DNA of 64,000 bases, taken from NCBI RefSeq assembly GCF_003576475.1, contig NZ_QWGR01000001.1, forward strand, positions 372,001 through 436,000. The letters are read 5' to 3'. How positions within the stretch are numbered: position 1 is the first letter of the stretch; each line of letters opens with the position of its first letter. The position numbers and the translations under genes were made by a program. Under the pieces are notes generated by a model, which did no database searches, was not told the origin of the DNA, and saw nothing but the letters and a program-made list of their open reading frames with translations. Below, in pieces: positions 36,027-45,590 of this stretch. The DNA is from Maribellus luteus. GTDB taxonomy: Bacteria > Bacteroidota > Bacteroidia > Bacteroidales > Prolixibacteraceae.

Positions 36027-36974
36027 ATGAACAGAATCTGTGATTTATTTGGCATTCAATACCCCTTGATACAGGGCGGAATGGTTTGGTGTTCGGGCTG
36101 GAAACTGGCTTCGGCAGTCAGTAACAGTGGCGGATTGGGATTGCTGGGTGCGGGCTCAATGCACCCGGAAACGCTGGAAGAACACATTGTGAAAATGAAA
36201 CAGGCCACCGATAAACCGTACGGCGTGAATGTTCCGCTGATGTACCCCGAGCAGGAGAAAGTCATGGATATTATTGCCCGCCACAAGGTTCCGGTGGTGT
36301 TTACTTCAGCCGGTAGTCCTAAAAAATGGACGGGCTGGTTAAAAGAGCGGGGTATTAAAGTGGTGCATGTGGTTTCGAGCTCCTATTTTGCGCAGAAATG
36401 CGAAGAAGCCGGTGTGGACGCCATTGTTGCCGAAGGATTTGAAGCCGGAGGGCACAACGGACGGGAAGAAACCACCACCTTGTCGTTGATCCCGTCGGTA
36501 CGGAAAGTGACCGGTTTACCCCTGATGGCTGCCGGTGGTATTGGCTCGGGCGAAGCCATGCTGGCCGCCATGGTGTTGGGAGCCGATGGAGTGCAGATCG
36601 GATCGGCCTTTGCCGTGGCGGAAGAGTCGTCGGCACATCCCGATTTTAAGAAGCTGGTCATCGCCCTGTCGGAGGGAGGCACAAAGCTGGCACTTAAAAA
36701 ACTGGCTCCTGTGCGATTGATCAAAAACAGCTTTTTTATGCAGGTGGATGAGGCCGAAAAAGCCGGAACATCAACCGAAGACTTAAAGGAATTATTGGGG
36801 CGCGGACGTGCAAAAAAAGGCATGTTTGAAGGCGACCTGGATGACGGTGAACTCGAAATAGGGCAGGTGTCGGCACAGTTGACAGAGATACTTCCGGTAC
36901 GTATGATCATGGAAAAACTGATCCGTGAATACCGTGCGGCCAAAGATGCTGTTCAAAGTGATAAGTTTGCTTGA
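36027..36974 (+). CDS. FabK/nitronate monooxygenase-like FMN protein
   Basis: FMN TIM-barrel flavoprotein. PLIQGGMVWCSGWKLASAV near residue 13, PYGVNVPLMYP, EGFEAGGHNG near 140 (catalytic His region), AAGGIGSGEAM near 180 and GADGVQIGSAF. The C-terminal GDLDDGELEIGQVS tail resembles FabK (enoyl-ACP reductase II), so either fatty-acid synthesis or nitronate oxidation is possible. ATG 36027 chosen over TTG 35997. 315 aa. Confidence 0.88.
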   Translation: MNRICDLFGIQYPLIQGGMVWCSGWKLASAVSNSGGLGLLGAGSMHPETLEEHIVKMKQATDKPYGVNVPLMYPEQEKVMDIIARHKVPVVFTSAGSPKKWTGWLKERGIKVVHVVSSSYFAQKCEEAGVDAIVAEGFEAGGHNGREETTTLSLIPSVRKVTGLPLMAAGGIGSGEAMLAAMVLGADGVQIGSAFAVAEESSAHPDFKKLVIALSEGGTKLALKKLAPVRLIKNSFFMQVDEAEKAGTSTEDLKELLGRGRAKKGMFEGDLDDGELEIGQVSAQLTEILPVRMIMEKLIREYRAAKDAVQSDKFA

Positions 36975-36980
36975 TAGCCA

Positions 36981-37178
36981 TTAGTGTCCGGCAAATTTTC
37001 AAGATTGCTTCGCGATGCTCGCAATGACTTACAATAAAAGGTTTTATTACACGGGAGGGGTTGGTTGGCGGTGCCGCCAACCAACCCCTCCCGCAAAGCT
37101 AACAGTATGAATGCATCGTCATTGCGAACGAAGTGAAGCAATCTCTTCATTTATGATTATTTTAACCGGACAATAGTA
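36981..37178. mobile_element. MITE-like element with nested inverted repeats and a 19-bp perfect hairpin
   Basis: Outer inverted ends share TGTCCGG plus an A-rich tail (about 36985 and 37165-37173). Inside, GATTGCTTC...CGCAATGAC ends (37003-37028 and 37118-37143) form imperfect 26-bp inverted repeats. At the centre 37053-37071 and 37074-37092 are perfect 19-base complements (GGGAGGGGTTGGTTGGCGG) around a 2-nt loop. No ORF inside. Non-autonomous insertion or decayed IS ends is the likely nature. Confidence 0.6.
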
Positions 37179-37195
37179 ATTGGTAGCCACAACTT

Positions 37196-38482
37196 TTAGG
37201 ATAGCTTTTTGATTTCCACAAACAGCGAATAATAGTACGGATCGGCATTGGTTGTGCTTTCGATGTACAGGCCCGACTCGCGCAGGTTTTGCCGAAAGTG
37301 GTCCCATTTTACGGCCGAAGCAAAGGTATCCACACTGTCGTTCCAAAGTGTGTTGGCATACAGTATTTTGTCGCTGTAATACATCACTATCTTTTTGAAA
37401 AGCGTGAATTCCTTTTGTCTTTCCGCCAGTTGTTCTTTTAGATTTTCAATTCCTGAGAAATACTGGCAGAGCACGATGGAACCTCCCGGGTTAAGCAACG
37501 ATGCCGCTTTTCTCAGAACCGCTTTCTGATCTTCCTGACTGAAATAGAACAGCACATAGTTCATCAGCACAAAATCGTATTGTTTGGTGGCGTTCAGTTC
37601 AAAAAAGTCGGTATTGATTATCTCCACATTGGCGTCGGTTGAAAATTTTTCACGGGTTGCGTGGTAAACTTCCGGGTTAATTTCAACACCGGTAAGCTGC
37701 GAACCGGGAAAGGTTTCGCGAACCAGTTCCACGTAATTGCCATAACCGCAACCCAGATCGAATACTGTGGGGTGGTGTTGCAGGTTTGAAGCAAGTTGGC
37801 TGATGTATTTTTGAAACAGGGGGCGGGTAAAATTGCGAAAGGCGCTGCGGCCTGATTCGGTATAATAAGCTTCGTCGAAAGGACTGCGGATTTTGCTGCC
37901 TGACCGAAACTTCCAGAGATGAAACAAAGTCTCGCTTAGCCGTATTTCGTAATCCAGTTGATTCGACTGAACGAGTCTTTCCCAGGTTTTGCGGTGTTTT
38001 CGGATGTGCTTAAACGAGGTTTCAGGCTGGCGGTATTTTTTTACCAGGTCGCGTATGTGCAGAAAATCATCTACCAGCTGCCGCTCCGCTTCTGATAATT
38101 TTGTGCTCGCGGGCTTTTCACTTTTTTCCAACAAGGCAAGGAGCTGATTTTTAGCCAGACTGCTGTATTCAGCCTTTACTTTCCATTGGCTGTCCTGTTT
38201 TTCAACAAGGCCCAGATGGATGAGAAAGCGGGCAAAAGAATGGTTGGTAGATTCATTTTCTGCATTTAAATCATCCAAAACCGACTGATTCTGAGAAAGC
38301 GAAGCCAAACCGATTATGCGTAAATAATTCAGAAAGCGTTCATAGAAATCGAGTTTGTAAGCCATCTTGCCCGGCTTCAGAAAACGAATGGCCCGAATCA
38401 GAAAACGGATGGAGGCGGATAACTCAACGGGCGAAGAGGATTCATTAAAACTCAGGAAGTTTAATTCGTTATTTCGGATCAT
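37196..38482 (-). CDS. SAM-dependent methyltransferase with N-terminal helical domain
   Basis: C-terminal class I methyltransferase: motif I VFDLGCGYGNY near 240-250, acidic GVEINPE loop, and YDFVLMNYVLFYF as motif II region. The N-terminal 200 residues are helical and resemble dimerisation/winged-helix parts of O- or C-methyltransferases. 428 aa. Substrate unknown, monocistronic. Confidence 0.85.
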   Translation of the reverse strand: MIRNNELNFLSFNESSSPVELSASIRFLIRAIRFLKPGKMAYKLDFYERFLNYLRIIGLASLSQNQSVLDDLNAENESTNHSFARFLIHLGLVEKQDSQWKVKAEYSSLAKNQLLALLEKSEKPASTKLSEAERQLVDDFLHIRDLVKKYRQPETSFKHIRKHRKTWERLVQSNQLDYEIRLSETLFHLWKFRSGSKIRSPFDEAYYTESGRSAFRNFTRPLFQKYISQLASNLQHHPTVFDLGCGYGNYVELVRETFPGSQLTGVEINPEVYHATREKFSTDANVEIINTDFFELNATKQYDFVLMNYVLFYFSQEDQKAVLRKAASLLNPGGSIVLCQYFSGIENLKEQLAERQKEFTLFKKIVMYYSDKILYANTLWNDSVDTFASAVKWDHFRQNLRESGLYIESTTNADPYYYSLFVEIKKLS

Positions 38483-38648
38483 CAGGTCTTTTTATTCGAT
38501 GCAACATAAGCATATATTTTGAGAAATCACAGTTTGAAGCCTGTATCTGTGGCATTTTACAACAGGTGGCCAAACGCGAAGCTTCATCTGGTTAATATGT
38601 AAATTGCAGCAAAATGAATCAATCGGAACAAATCAATTGATTTGATTT

Positions 38649-39464
38649 TCAAATCTCGGGAATATTGTGCTCCGTATTTTTTGTAGTGTAAGTGATGTCG
38701 TAATATCCCAGCATAATGTCTTCATAATAAACCTCATTTTTTATGAGTCTTCCATCTTCGCTGTAATAGAACTTATCAATGAACCCAAATAGTTCATTTC
38801 CCTCTGTTCTTATTTCCTTTCGGATCAATTTATTATCCTGGTATTCGGAGAAACGCGTGGATACGAGGTAAAAGTTCTGGTCGTCATGTGACCATTTCCA
38901 GGCATATTCCCTTGTTAAATGACCGTTAGAATCGTATTGGTAAATCTTTTTTCCTTCGATACTGTCGGTGTTGGCCCGAAAGTAAATATAGGTGCTGTCG
39001 AGCGTATTTTCGGAATAATAATAAAGAGAGTTACTCACCTGAAAACTGTCTCTGTTGAAATACCCGGTTTTTACAAGCTTTGAACCGGAGTATTCATATT
39101 CCTTGTAATTTTGCAACGACCCCAGCTGATCGTCACGGGTTACTTTCTTTTTAAGGAAGTTGTTTTCATACTCGTATTCCACATACGATCCGTTTCCTTT
39201 ATAAGTAACAAGTTGCAGCTGATCGTTGTAGGTATAAATCTCTGTTCTGATTTCACCTGAGGGGAAAATAAGTTCTCTTTTGGCAATGAAGTTGTCTGCG
39301 TTATAGTATTCCGAGATGTCGGGAAATTCCATGGGTTCCGCATAGGAGGATGATGCGGTGAATTTCTTTTTAACAACTGAATCTGAGATCTCAGCTGGAA
39401 GCTCTTCTTTCTTGCAGGAGGCGAAGAAAATGAATGCGATAAGAATTCTGCTTATTGTTTTCAT
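38649..39464 (-). CDS. Lipoprotein with YD/RHS-like beta repeats
   Basis: Lipobox FFASC near residue 17. The mature part is a series of Tyr-rich short strands (EIYTYNDQLQLVTY, YEYENNFLKKKV, YQYDSNGHLTREYAW, YYSEDGRLIKNEVYY), the pattern of YD-type repeats. 271 aa. No catalytic domain; likely a surface or periplasmic beta-rich lipoprotein of unknown role. Confidence 0.82.
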   Translation of the reverse strand: MKTISRILIAFIFFASCKKEELPAEISDSVVKKKFTASSSYAEPMEFPDISEYYNADNFIAKRELIFPSGEIRTEIYTYNDQLQLVTYKGNGSYVEYEYENNFLKKKVTRDDQLGSLQNYKEYEYSGSKLVKTGYFNRDSFQVSNSLYYYSENTLDSTYIYFRANTDSIEGKKIYQYDSNGHLTREYAWKWSHDDQNFYLVSTRFSEYQDNKLIRKEIRTEGNELFGFIDKFYYSEDGRLIKNEVYYEDIMLGYYDITYTTKNTEHNIPEI

Positions 39465-39539
39465 TGTTGTAGTATTGGGAAAGTATAAGTGTATTGTTTC
39501 ATTTCGATCCTGGACTGTTTAAAGACCGAAAAACCTATT

Positions 39540-40037
39540 TTACTCAATCACTGCATCCGGATTTTCAACCATTTGCCGGGCGTTGTAATCCAACTCCAGA
39601 TCGTTGATGGCTTTTTCTTTTGTGGGTCTGTAGCTTATCATAATTGTCAGCAGGACAAGAATAAGCCCGAGGAATAGGACGTTTCCGGATAGAAGATAAG
39701 CAATAACCGTTAAAAAGGAAGGTCCTTCAATCAACGCGAATTTAACAACAAGAGCCGAACGGTACTCGTCCAGTTTCTTTTTGAGGTTGGTTTGTCTTTT
39801 GCAAACCTTAAGTCTTGAGTTGAACAGAAAATTACTTCCAAAAATACCTGCCAGGGCAAAAACCGGAATTGCAAACAGAAATGCTTTGTTCATCTCGTCG
39901 GTGGCAAGCGATTCGAATCCAATCTCCATTAATACGGTGGAGATGATTGTAAAAAAGAGTACGCCCAGGGTTAATGCAAAATGGATAATCTTTAACGATT
40001 TGAAGTAATCTTTGGTTGTTAATTTTAATGGGTCCAT
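39540..40037 (-). CDS. Hypothetical four-helix membrane protein
   Basis: 165 aa with four hydrophobic segments (about 18-38, 50-70, 100-118, 120-138), a basic loop (KVCKRQTNLKKKLDEYRSA) and a polar tail. I do not recognise a named family. It lies 75 bp upstream of the YD-like lipoprotein on the same strand and may be co-transcribed. Confidence 0.75.
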   Translation of the reverse strand: MDPLKLTTKDYFKSLKIIHFALTLGVLFFTIISTVLMEIGFESLATDEMNKAFLFAIPVFALAGIFGSNFLFNSRLKVCKRQTNLKKKLDEYRSALVVKFALIEGPSFLTVIAYLLSGNVLFLGLILVLLTIMISYRPTKEKAINDLELDYNARQMVENPDAVIE

Positions 40038-40185
40038 GTTCGTTGGTTGATTTTTTTGAATTATTAATTTTTCGAATAAACCGGTTGTTCAGAGTAGTTG
40101 AGTGTTTTAATACGCTTTTAAAAATAGTAATCTTTTGTTAATTAAGGTAGGGGAGACGCTGAAAAGAAGAAGAAATTTAAGCGAA

Positions 40186-40710
40186 CTAGCGAAGCCATTT
40201 TTCCAGTTTGGGGAAAGTGGTAGCACCTGGTTGATTCTCATCATTTTTGCAAAAGCCCATCCAGGTTAAAAGCGGTAAGCCAATGTAGTTTTTGTTTTCA
40301 AATTGTTCGATCAGCCAGTCGGCATCGCCTTTGTACCCATCGGGATGAAATACAACCCGGGCAGGTATTTCCAAATGAAGCAGTGCTGCATACGACCAAA
40401 GAATGGCTCCCAGTTCGTCGCCTGGTTTGGGCCATTGCTCAGGCATTTCCGAGGTGCCGATCAGGGGGCGTAAATGAGCTTCCGTAACCGCAACATGGCC
40501 GGCTTCGTGCAGCAGATCGCCCGGATACTTCAGCCGGGTTTTGTCGAGAAGTATCCCGCTTTATTTGGGGAACAAACCCGGCAGAAAGCAATCATCCTTC
40601 AAAACGGTTTCCTTTACTTTTATGCCTATTTCATTCAGAAAATCAATGATCCGGCTGAGCATCATTTCATCGTAACCCGGAGCAGGCGCTGCTTTTGTTT
40701 TCGTGTTCAT
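40186..40710 (-). pseudogene. Interrupted HEAGH metalloprotein gene
   Basis: One reading frame runs from ATG at 40710 to the stop at 40186 (174 codons) but contains an in-frame TAA at 40561-40563, after residue 49. Protein character continues across it: before it KVKETVLKDDCFLPGLFPK, after it YPGDLLHEAGHVAVTEAHL and then the 86-residue tail beginning MPEQWPKPGDELGAIL. The HEAGH box is a zinc-protease-like motif. Either a recent nonsense mutation (one base from AAA, CAA or GAA) or a sequencing error. Confidence 0.75.
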
Positions 40711-40876
40711 TTTCAAAAGGGTGATAATTTAAAGGAGTATAACAGCCGTTAGCCGGCAAAGTTGAGTAGTACAAAAAAGAGCGTCGTTAATAAATGACAT
40801 TGGTGCAGATTAATTAACAAATGCCGCCGGAATAAAAATATTGGCGGACTTTCAGACAACGACGTAGGATTGTCCA

Positions 40877-40884
40877 TACCTTTG
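40877..40884 (+). promoter_or_regulatory. Minus-7 box of the SulP gene
   Basis: TACCTTTG, 27 nt before the ATG, is a full match to TAnnTTTG. The minus-33 element is not clear. Confidence 0.5.
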
Positions 40885-40911
40885 CGGCTTAATTTTTAGA
40901 TCTGGTCGTTC

Positions 40912-42540
40912 ATGGCACATTTATTTCAACCCAAATTTTTTAGTGTATTAAAACAGGGATACACGAAACAACAGTTTACCAAAGACCTTTTTGCAGGAAT
41001 TATAGTAGGAATTGTGGCTTTGCCGCTGGCCATCGCTTTTGCAGTGGCTTCGGGTGTTTCGCCCGAAAAAGGCCTGGTGACGGCGGTAGTGGCAGGTTTA
41101 ATTATTTCGGTACTTGGTGGAAGCCGCGTGCAGATTGGCGGGCCTACCGGTGCTTTTATTGTTATTGTACTCGGAATTCTGCAAACCTATGGTTTTAATG
41201 GTTTGCTTATTTCCACGATGATGGCCGGTGTCATCCTGATTTTGTTTGGCCTGCTGAGGCTGGGATCCTTGCTGAAATTTATTCCGCATCCCTTAATTGT
41301 TGGCTTTACCAGCGGTATTGCCCTGGTGATTTTCTCTACCCAGATAAAAGATGCACTGGGCTTAACGATTGCAGAACTTCCTTCGGCTTTTATCCCGAAA
41401 TGGGGAGCCTATTTTTCCGGTTTGGGAAGCATGAATTACTGGGCGCTTGGTATTACCGTTGTTACGATACTGATCACTGTGTTCTTCAAAAAAGTAACCA
41501 GCAAAATTCCGGGTTCGTTTGTGGCTATTTTGGTAATAACCGCGCTCGTACAAGTGCTGGATGTGCCGGTAACTACCATTGAAACAGTGTTTGGAGAGAT
41601 TCCCAATAAAATAGAGCTGGCGTTTCCTTCCATCGAATGGAGCCAGTTGGGCGCTTACCTGGCACCCGCACTTACCATTGCTTTGCTGGGCGGTATCGAG
41701 TCGCTGCTATCGGCTGTTGTGGCCGATGGGATGATTGGCGGAAACCACCGTTCGAACACGGAGCTGATTGCACAAGGGGTAGCCAATGTGGTAACTCCTT
41801 TGTTTGGCGGAATTCCGGCTACCGGAGCGATTGCCCGTACAGCCACCAACGTAAAAAACGGCGGACGGACGCCTCTGGCAGGAATTATTCACGCCATCAC
41901 TTTATTGCTGATTATGTTGTTTGTAGGGAAGTGGGCAAAGCTGATCCCGATGTCGTGCCTCGCAGGTATTCTGATTGTGGTAGCCTATAACATGAGCGAA
42001 TGGCGTTCGTTTATTTCCATTCTGAAAGGATCGGGTTTTGACATTCTTGTATTGTTGGTTACTTTCTTCCTGACGGTTTTGGTTGATCTAACATACGCCA
42101 TCCAGATCGGAGTGGTACTATCTTCGCTGTTGTTTATGAAACGCATGGCCGATTCGGGGAAAAATGCCACCATGGAAGTAGACAGCGATGTGCTGGAAAA
42201 TTATGCATCGCTGCCTGAAGGTGTGGCAATTTACGAAATTAGCGGGCCTTTCTTTTTTGCATCGGCCAAACAATATTGTTCCATTCTGAAATCGATTGGG
42301 TCCAGGTCGCGGGTGCTGATCATCCGTATGCGCCACGTTCCTTTTATCGACGCAACGGGTATTCATAACCTCAAGGCGGTGGTATCGGAACTAAAACACG
42401 GGCACACAAGGGTTATCCTTTCGGGTGTTCGCCCCGAGGTGTTAAAAGAGCTGGAAAAACATGAGGTTACCGGATTGCTGGGCGAAGGAATGATTCTTCC
42501 GAGTTTCGACCTGGCTATGTCAAAAGCAAGGGAATTGTAA
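40912..42540 (+). CDS. SulP-family anion transporter with STAS domain
   Basis: Inner-membrane SLC26/SulP transporter for sulfate, bicarbonate or carboxylates. Membrane domain with AGIIVGIVALPLAIAFAVASG near 28-48 and the GGPTGAFIVIV stretch near 80, GGIPATGAIARTATN near 300; cytosolic STAS domain about 430-540 (VPFIDATGIHNL). 542 aa, complete. Anion not identifiable from sequence. Confidence 0.95.
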   Translation: MAHLFQPKFFSVLKQGYTKQQFTKDLFAGIIVGIVALPLAIAFAVASGVSPEKGLVTAVVAGLIISVLGGSRVQIGGPTGAFIVIVLGILQTYGFNGLLISTMMAGVILILFGLLRLGSLLKFIPHPLIVGFTSGIALVIFSTQIKDALGLTIAELPSAFIPKWGAYFSGLGSMNYWALGITVVTILITVFFKKVTSKIPGSFVAILVITALVQVLDVPVTTIETVFGEIPNKIELAFPSIEWSQLGAYLAPALTIALLGGIESLLSAVVADGMIGGNHRSNTELIAQGVANVVTPLFGGIPATGAIARTATNVKNGGRTPLAGIIHAITLLLIMLFVGKWAKLIPMSCLAGILIVVAYNMSEWRSFISILKGSGFDILVLLVTFFLTVLVDLTYAIQIGVVLSSLLFMKRMADSGKNATMEVDSDVLENYASLPEGVAIYEISGPFFFASAKQYCSILKSIGSRSRVLIIRMRHVPFIDATGIHNLKAVVSELKHGHTRVILSGVRPEVLKELEKHEVTGLLGEGMILPSFDLAMSKAREL

Positions 42541-42541
42541 C

Positions 42542-42586
42542 AGGGTGTCCCGAAAGAACTCTGGAACACCCTTGTTGTAGTTTTTT
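42542..42586 (+). terminator. Terminator after the SulP gene
   Basis: AGGGTGT/ACACCCT stem with a large loop and TTTTTT after a short gap, directly behind the stop codon. Confidence 0.6.
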
Positions 42587-42599
42587 CAAACAGGGAAAA

Positions 42600-43967
42600 C
42601 TAAAGTTCTTCCCCGTATTGCCAGCCATCACGAACCGGTTCCTTTATGTAATTGTTTAAGGCCTCGTTATTGGTGACTTTCATATTTTGGGCATCGTATT
42701 CAACCCGGGTGTTAAAACGTTGGGCCAAAACGCCCAGCAGGGCCATTTCGGTTAAGTCGGCGGCATAATCAAAATTCGAGCCCGGTAGCGGGCCGTCTCC
42801 TGTAAGTGCGCGGAAGAATTCCTGCTGCGGGCCTCCTTCAATCCGGGGAATACTTGCTTCTGGCATTTCTTTTTCCACCCAGTTGTCCCATTCAGCTTTC
42901 GACATCATCAGCTGAGCGTTGTTGGGGCGTCCGCCGGTAATAATGTTTTGCTTTTCACCTACCATAATCATTCCCGATCCGGGTAATTCCGGTATTTTCC
43001 ATTCGGGCCGGTTTTCGGGTTTCAAACCCCCTTCGTACCACATTAAGGTAACGGGCGGCTGGTTGCCACGCTCCGGAAATTCAAATTTTATGATTGACTG
43101 ATCGGGTAAAAATCCTTCGGGAGCACCCGAGTGAAAAAGTGCTTCGGTGGTGTGGGGCATTCCCAGGTTGAGCGACCAGAAAGGTGCGTCGAGTGTATGG
43201 CAGGCCCAGTCGCCCAGTTCGCCGTTGCCGAAATCGTAAAAGCCGCGCCAGGTTTTCGGAGCATACACACTGTTGTAAGGTCTTTTGGCAGCCGGGCCAA
43301 GCCACAAATCCCAATCAAGAGATTCAGGGATGGCCTGTGCCTGTGGCGGATAATTATCTGCTTTGTTAAAATATTTGTCGGGGCCAAACTCAGGGCCGTC
43401 AAACCAGGCAATTACTTCCTTTACCTGTCCCAGAACGCCGGCATCCACCCATTCTTTTACACGGCGGATTCCATCGGTGGTATGTCCCTGGTTTCCCATT
43501 TGGGTGATTACATTGTAATGATGAGCTGCCTTTTTCAGGGTTCTTAGCTGCCACACGTTGTGCGCAAGCGGCTTTTCAACATACACGTGTTTCCCGAGTT
43601 GCATGGCCGCCACCGCTGCCGGGAAATGCGTATGGTCGGGTGTGGAGATCATCACCGCATCGATCTCGTTGCTCATTTCATCCAGCATTTTCCGGAAGTC
43701 CTTGAATTTACGCGCATTCGGGAAAGTGTTAAAGCCTTTTGCTGCTCGCTGATCATCTACATCGCACATGGCAACCACATTGTGCACGGCTTGCCCGTTT
43801 TCATCGAGACAGGAGCTCCACTGGGCTTCTCCGCGGCCGCCAACACCCACAATGGCAATGTTTAATTTTTTGGAAGGAGAGCAACTCAGAAGGTGGGGGA
43901 TGATCGCTGTTCCGGCAACCACAGCAGAAGTCGACCGAATGAAATTTCTTCTTGTAAGTGAATTCAT
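42600..43967 (-). CDS. Gfo/Idh/MocA-family oxidoreductase with Tat signal
   Basis: NAD(P)-dependent sugar oxidoreductase-type enzyme exported by Tat: TRRNFIRSTSAVVAGTAI near residues 5-22. Rossmann motif IAIVGVGGRGE near 36-46, VEKPLAHN near 135 and the usual C-terminal beta-sheet domain. 455 aa. Many exported Bacteroidota members act on glycans or glycosides through an NAD-bound mechanism; the substrate is not visible here. Confidence 0.93.
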   Translation of the reverse strand: MNSLTRRNFIRSTSAVVAGTAIIPHLLSCSPSKKLNIAIVGVGGRGEAQWSSCLDENGQAVHNVVAMCDVDDQRAAKGFNTFPNARKFKDFRKMLDEMSNEIDAVMISTPDHTHFPAAVAAMQLGKHVYVEKPLAHNVWQLRTLKKAAHHYNVITQMGNQGHTTDGIRRVKEWVDAGVLGQVKEVIAWFDGPEFGPDKYFNKADNYPPQAQAIPESLDWDLWLGPAAKRPYNSVYAPKTWRGFYDFGNGELGDWACHTLDAPFWSLNLGMPHTTEALFHSGAPEGFLPDQSIIKFEFPERGNQPPVTLMWYEGGLKPENRPEWKIPELPGSGMIMVGEKQNIITGGRPNNAQLMMSKAEWDNWVEKEMPEASIPRIEGGPQQEFFRALTGDGPLPGSNFDYAADLTEMALLGVLAQRFNTRVEYDAQNMKVTNNEALNNYIKEPVRDGWQYGEEL

Positions 43968-43997
43968 TGTATCAGGTTAAATGGTTTAGAATGCTAT

Positions 43998-44005
43998 CAA
44001 ATATA
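43998..44005 (-). promoter_or_regulatory. Minus-7 box upstream of the Gfo/Idh/MocA gene
   Basis: TATATTTG on the minus strand, 31 nt upstream of the start codon. No minus-33 match seen. Confidence 0.35.
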
Positions 44006-44135
44006 TTAATTAATATTCAGAATGTGGAAGTTATTCCAGTGGTTTTGAGGGTTTCGAAGTTTGGCAAGAAGGGTTTTACTGGTTTTGTTTAGGACGTTAT
44101 CAATTGTATATGTTTACTTAAATCAATCCCGGGGC

Positions 44136-44945
44136 TTACTGAAAGTAGTCGGAGTATGCCTCGCCCTCGTTGAAATACTGTTTGGGCGACATGCCGGAGA
44201 GCTTCTGAAAATCGTTTGTCATGTGCGACTGGTCGTAATAACCGCATTTGAAAGTAAGCTCCGTGAGGTTTTGTACCTTGTTTTTTGCCTTTTCAGCCAG
44301 GGCATTTTGAAAGCGTACAATCTTCAAAAATTGTTTGGGCGAAGTTCCGATGCTGTGCGAAAAAGCTCTTTCAAATTGTTTTCGGCTGTAACAGGCTTCC
44401 GATGCCAGAAAGTCGATACTGGCAAGCCCTTTCGACTGGTTGATTTGTTGAACACTTTCTTCTATCCGGTTGAAATAATTGTTGCCCTTGTTCTTTTGCA
44501 AAATACGGAGCAGATGGCGCTCAGCAATCGCTATTCTTTCGGCAAACGAAGCGGCTTCGTATAAACGCGACTCCAATTCATCGGTCTCCTCTTTGAATAT
44601 AAATTTTAACGGAACATTTTGATTGGACAACTCCGAAAGTGGAAGATCTGTGAACCTTGACAAACCATGCGGATAAAAAAGGATGGAGAACAAGGACAGT
44701 TTTCCTGCAATCTGAATGTCGTAAAATTCGCTTAACTGGCCTGTGATCAAGGTGCTTTCGCTAAACGATTTGCCCGGGGTTTTTGATACGGGTTTATCGC
44801 CCAGGTAAAACGTAAGCTCCAACAGTCCGTGGGGAACTATTCGCTGGGTATGTTCCTGACCGGCAGGAATGCAATTGTCAATGCTCCAGTAGTGCTTCAC
44901 AAACTTTGACAGCCACGGCGAAGGCTTCGAAATATGGTATTTCAT
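44136..44945 (-). CDS. AraC-family transcriptional regulator
   Basis: N-terminal sensor segment (FVKHYWSIDNCIPAGQEHTQRIVPHG) and C-terminal AraC DNA-binding region (SEACYSRKQFERAFSHSIGTSPKQFLK, CGYYDQSHMTNDFQKLSGMSPKQY). ATG 44945 preferred to an in-frame start at 44963. 269 aa. The gene follows a VOC gene on the same strand, mirroring the AraC-VOC pair at 33645-34844. Confidence 0.92.
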   Translation of the reverse strand: MKYHISKPSPWLSKFVKHYWSIDNCIPAGQEHTQRIVPHGLLELTFYLGDKPVSKTPGKSFSESTLITGQLSEFYDIQIAGKLSLFSILFYPHGLSRFTDLPLSELSNQNVPLKFIFKEETDELESRLYEAASFAERIAIAERHLLRILQKNKGNNYFNRIEESVQQINQSKGLASIDFLASEACYSRKQFERAFSHSIGTSPKQFLKIVRFQNALAEKAKNKVQNLTELTFKCGYYDQSHMTNDFQKLSGMSPKQYFNEGEAYSDYFQ

Positions 44946-44986
44946 AGGCAGGCTATTCAGCAATACAAATCTAATGTTTTGGAGCA

Positions 44987-45022
44987 GAGATTAAGGCTTT
45001 GCAAGCACAAAACCTTAATCTC
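44987..45022. terminator. Hairpin between the VOC and AraC genes
   Basis: GAGATTAAGG/CCTTAATCTC perfect stem, 16-nt loop. The T-run (ATTTTT) is on the plus strand, so for the minus-strand VOC gene it acts at best as an attenuating or stabilising hairpin. Confidence 0.45.
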
Positions 45023-45031
45023 ATTTTTCTG

Positions 45032-45391
45032 TTATTCGTCTCCGTAAAGTCCAACCTTGTTGCCTTCGCTATCGATAAACAGGGCAAAGTATCCCAGGTT
45101 TTCGAGCTCAATTTTTGTTTTCGGACGTACCATTGTTCCATTGTTCTTTTTAATTCTTTCGATGGTGCCGTCCAGGTCTTTCCCCGTGTTGAAACTTACC
45201 AGTGTTCCGTCTTTACTTGGATTAAAGTCGGGGGCTTGCGAAATGGCGCCTTCTCCGTTGGGAAAACAAGCCATTTTCTCGTGCCCGTAGTCGGCCACCT
45301 GCAGCTCGATGTTTAGCACCGAACTGTAAAATTTAACTGCTCTTTCGAAATCTGTTGCCGGGATCTCTACCCATGAAATTAACTTTGTCAT
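45032..45391 (-). CDS. VOC-family glyoxalase-like protein
   Basis: 119-aa VOC domain: SWVEIPATDFERAVKFYSSVL at the start, GTLVSFNTGKDLDGTI in the middle and GYFALFIDSEGNKVGLYG at the end. Members are small ligand-binding or metal-dependent proteins. Upstream of the AraC gene with an 86-bp gap. Confidence 0.9.
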   Translation of the reverse strand: MTKLISWVEIPATDFERAVKFYSSVLNIELQVADYGHEKMACFPNGEGAISQAPDFNPSKDGTLVSFNTGKDLDGTIERIKKNNGTMVRPKTKIELENLGYFALFIDSEGNKVGLYGDE

Positions 45392-45590
45392 TGTTTTGCT
45401 TTTTAAAAATTACAACACAAAAGTATCTCACGTCCATTGCTTAAACTTGGAAATTTGCGACATCCTGCATGCTGAGCTTATTATTTTTGGGAATGGAACT
45501 CTACTAAAAAAGGCAATGGCTCTTAAAGATTGAGGGCGAGAAAATGACGGCAACGGTTTCTTTATGGCCTTTGTGATGTGGATTCAGCGC

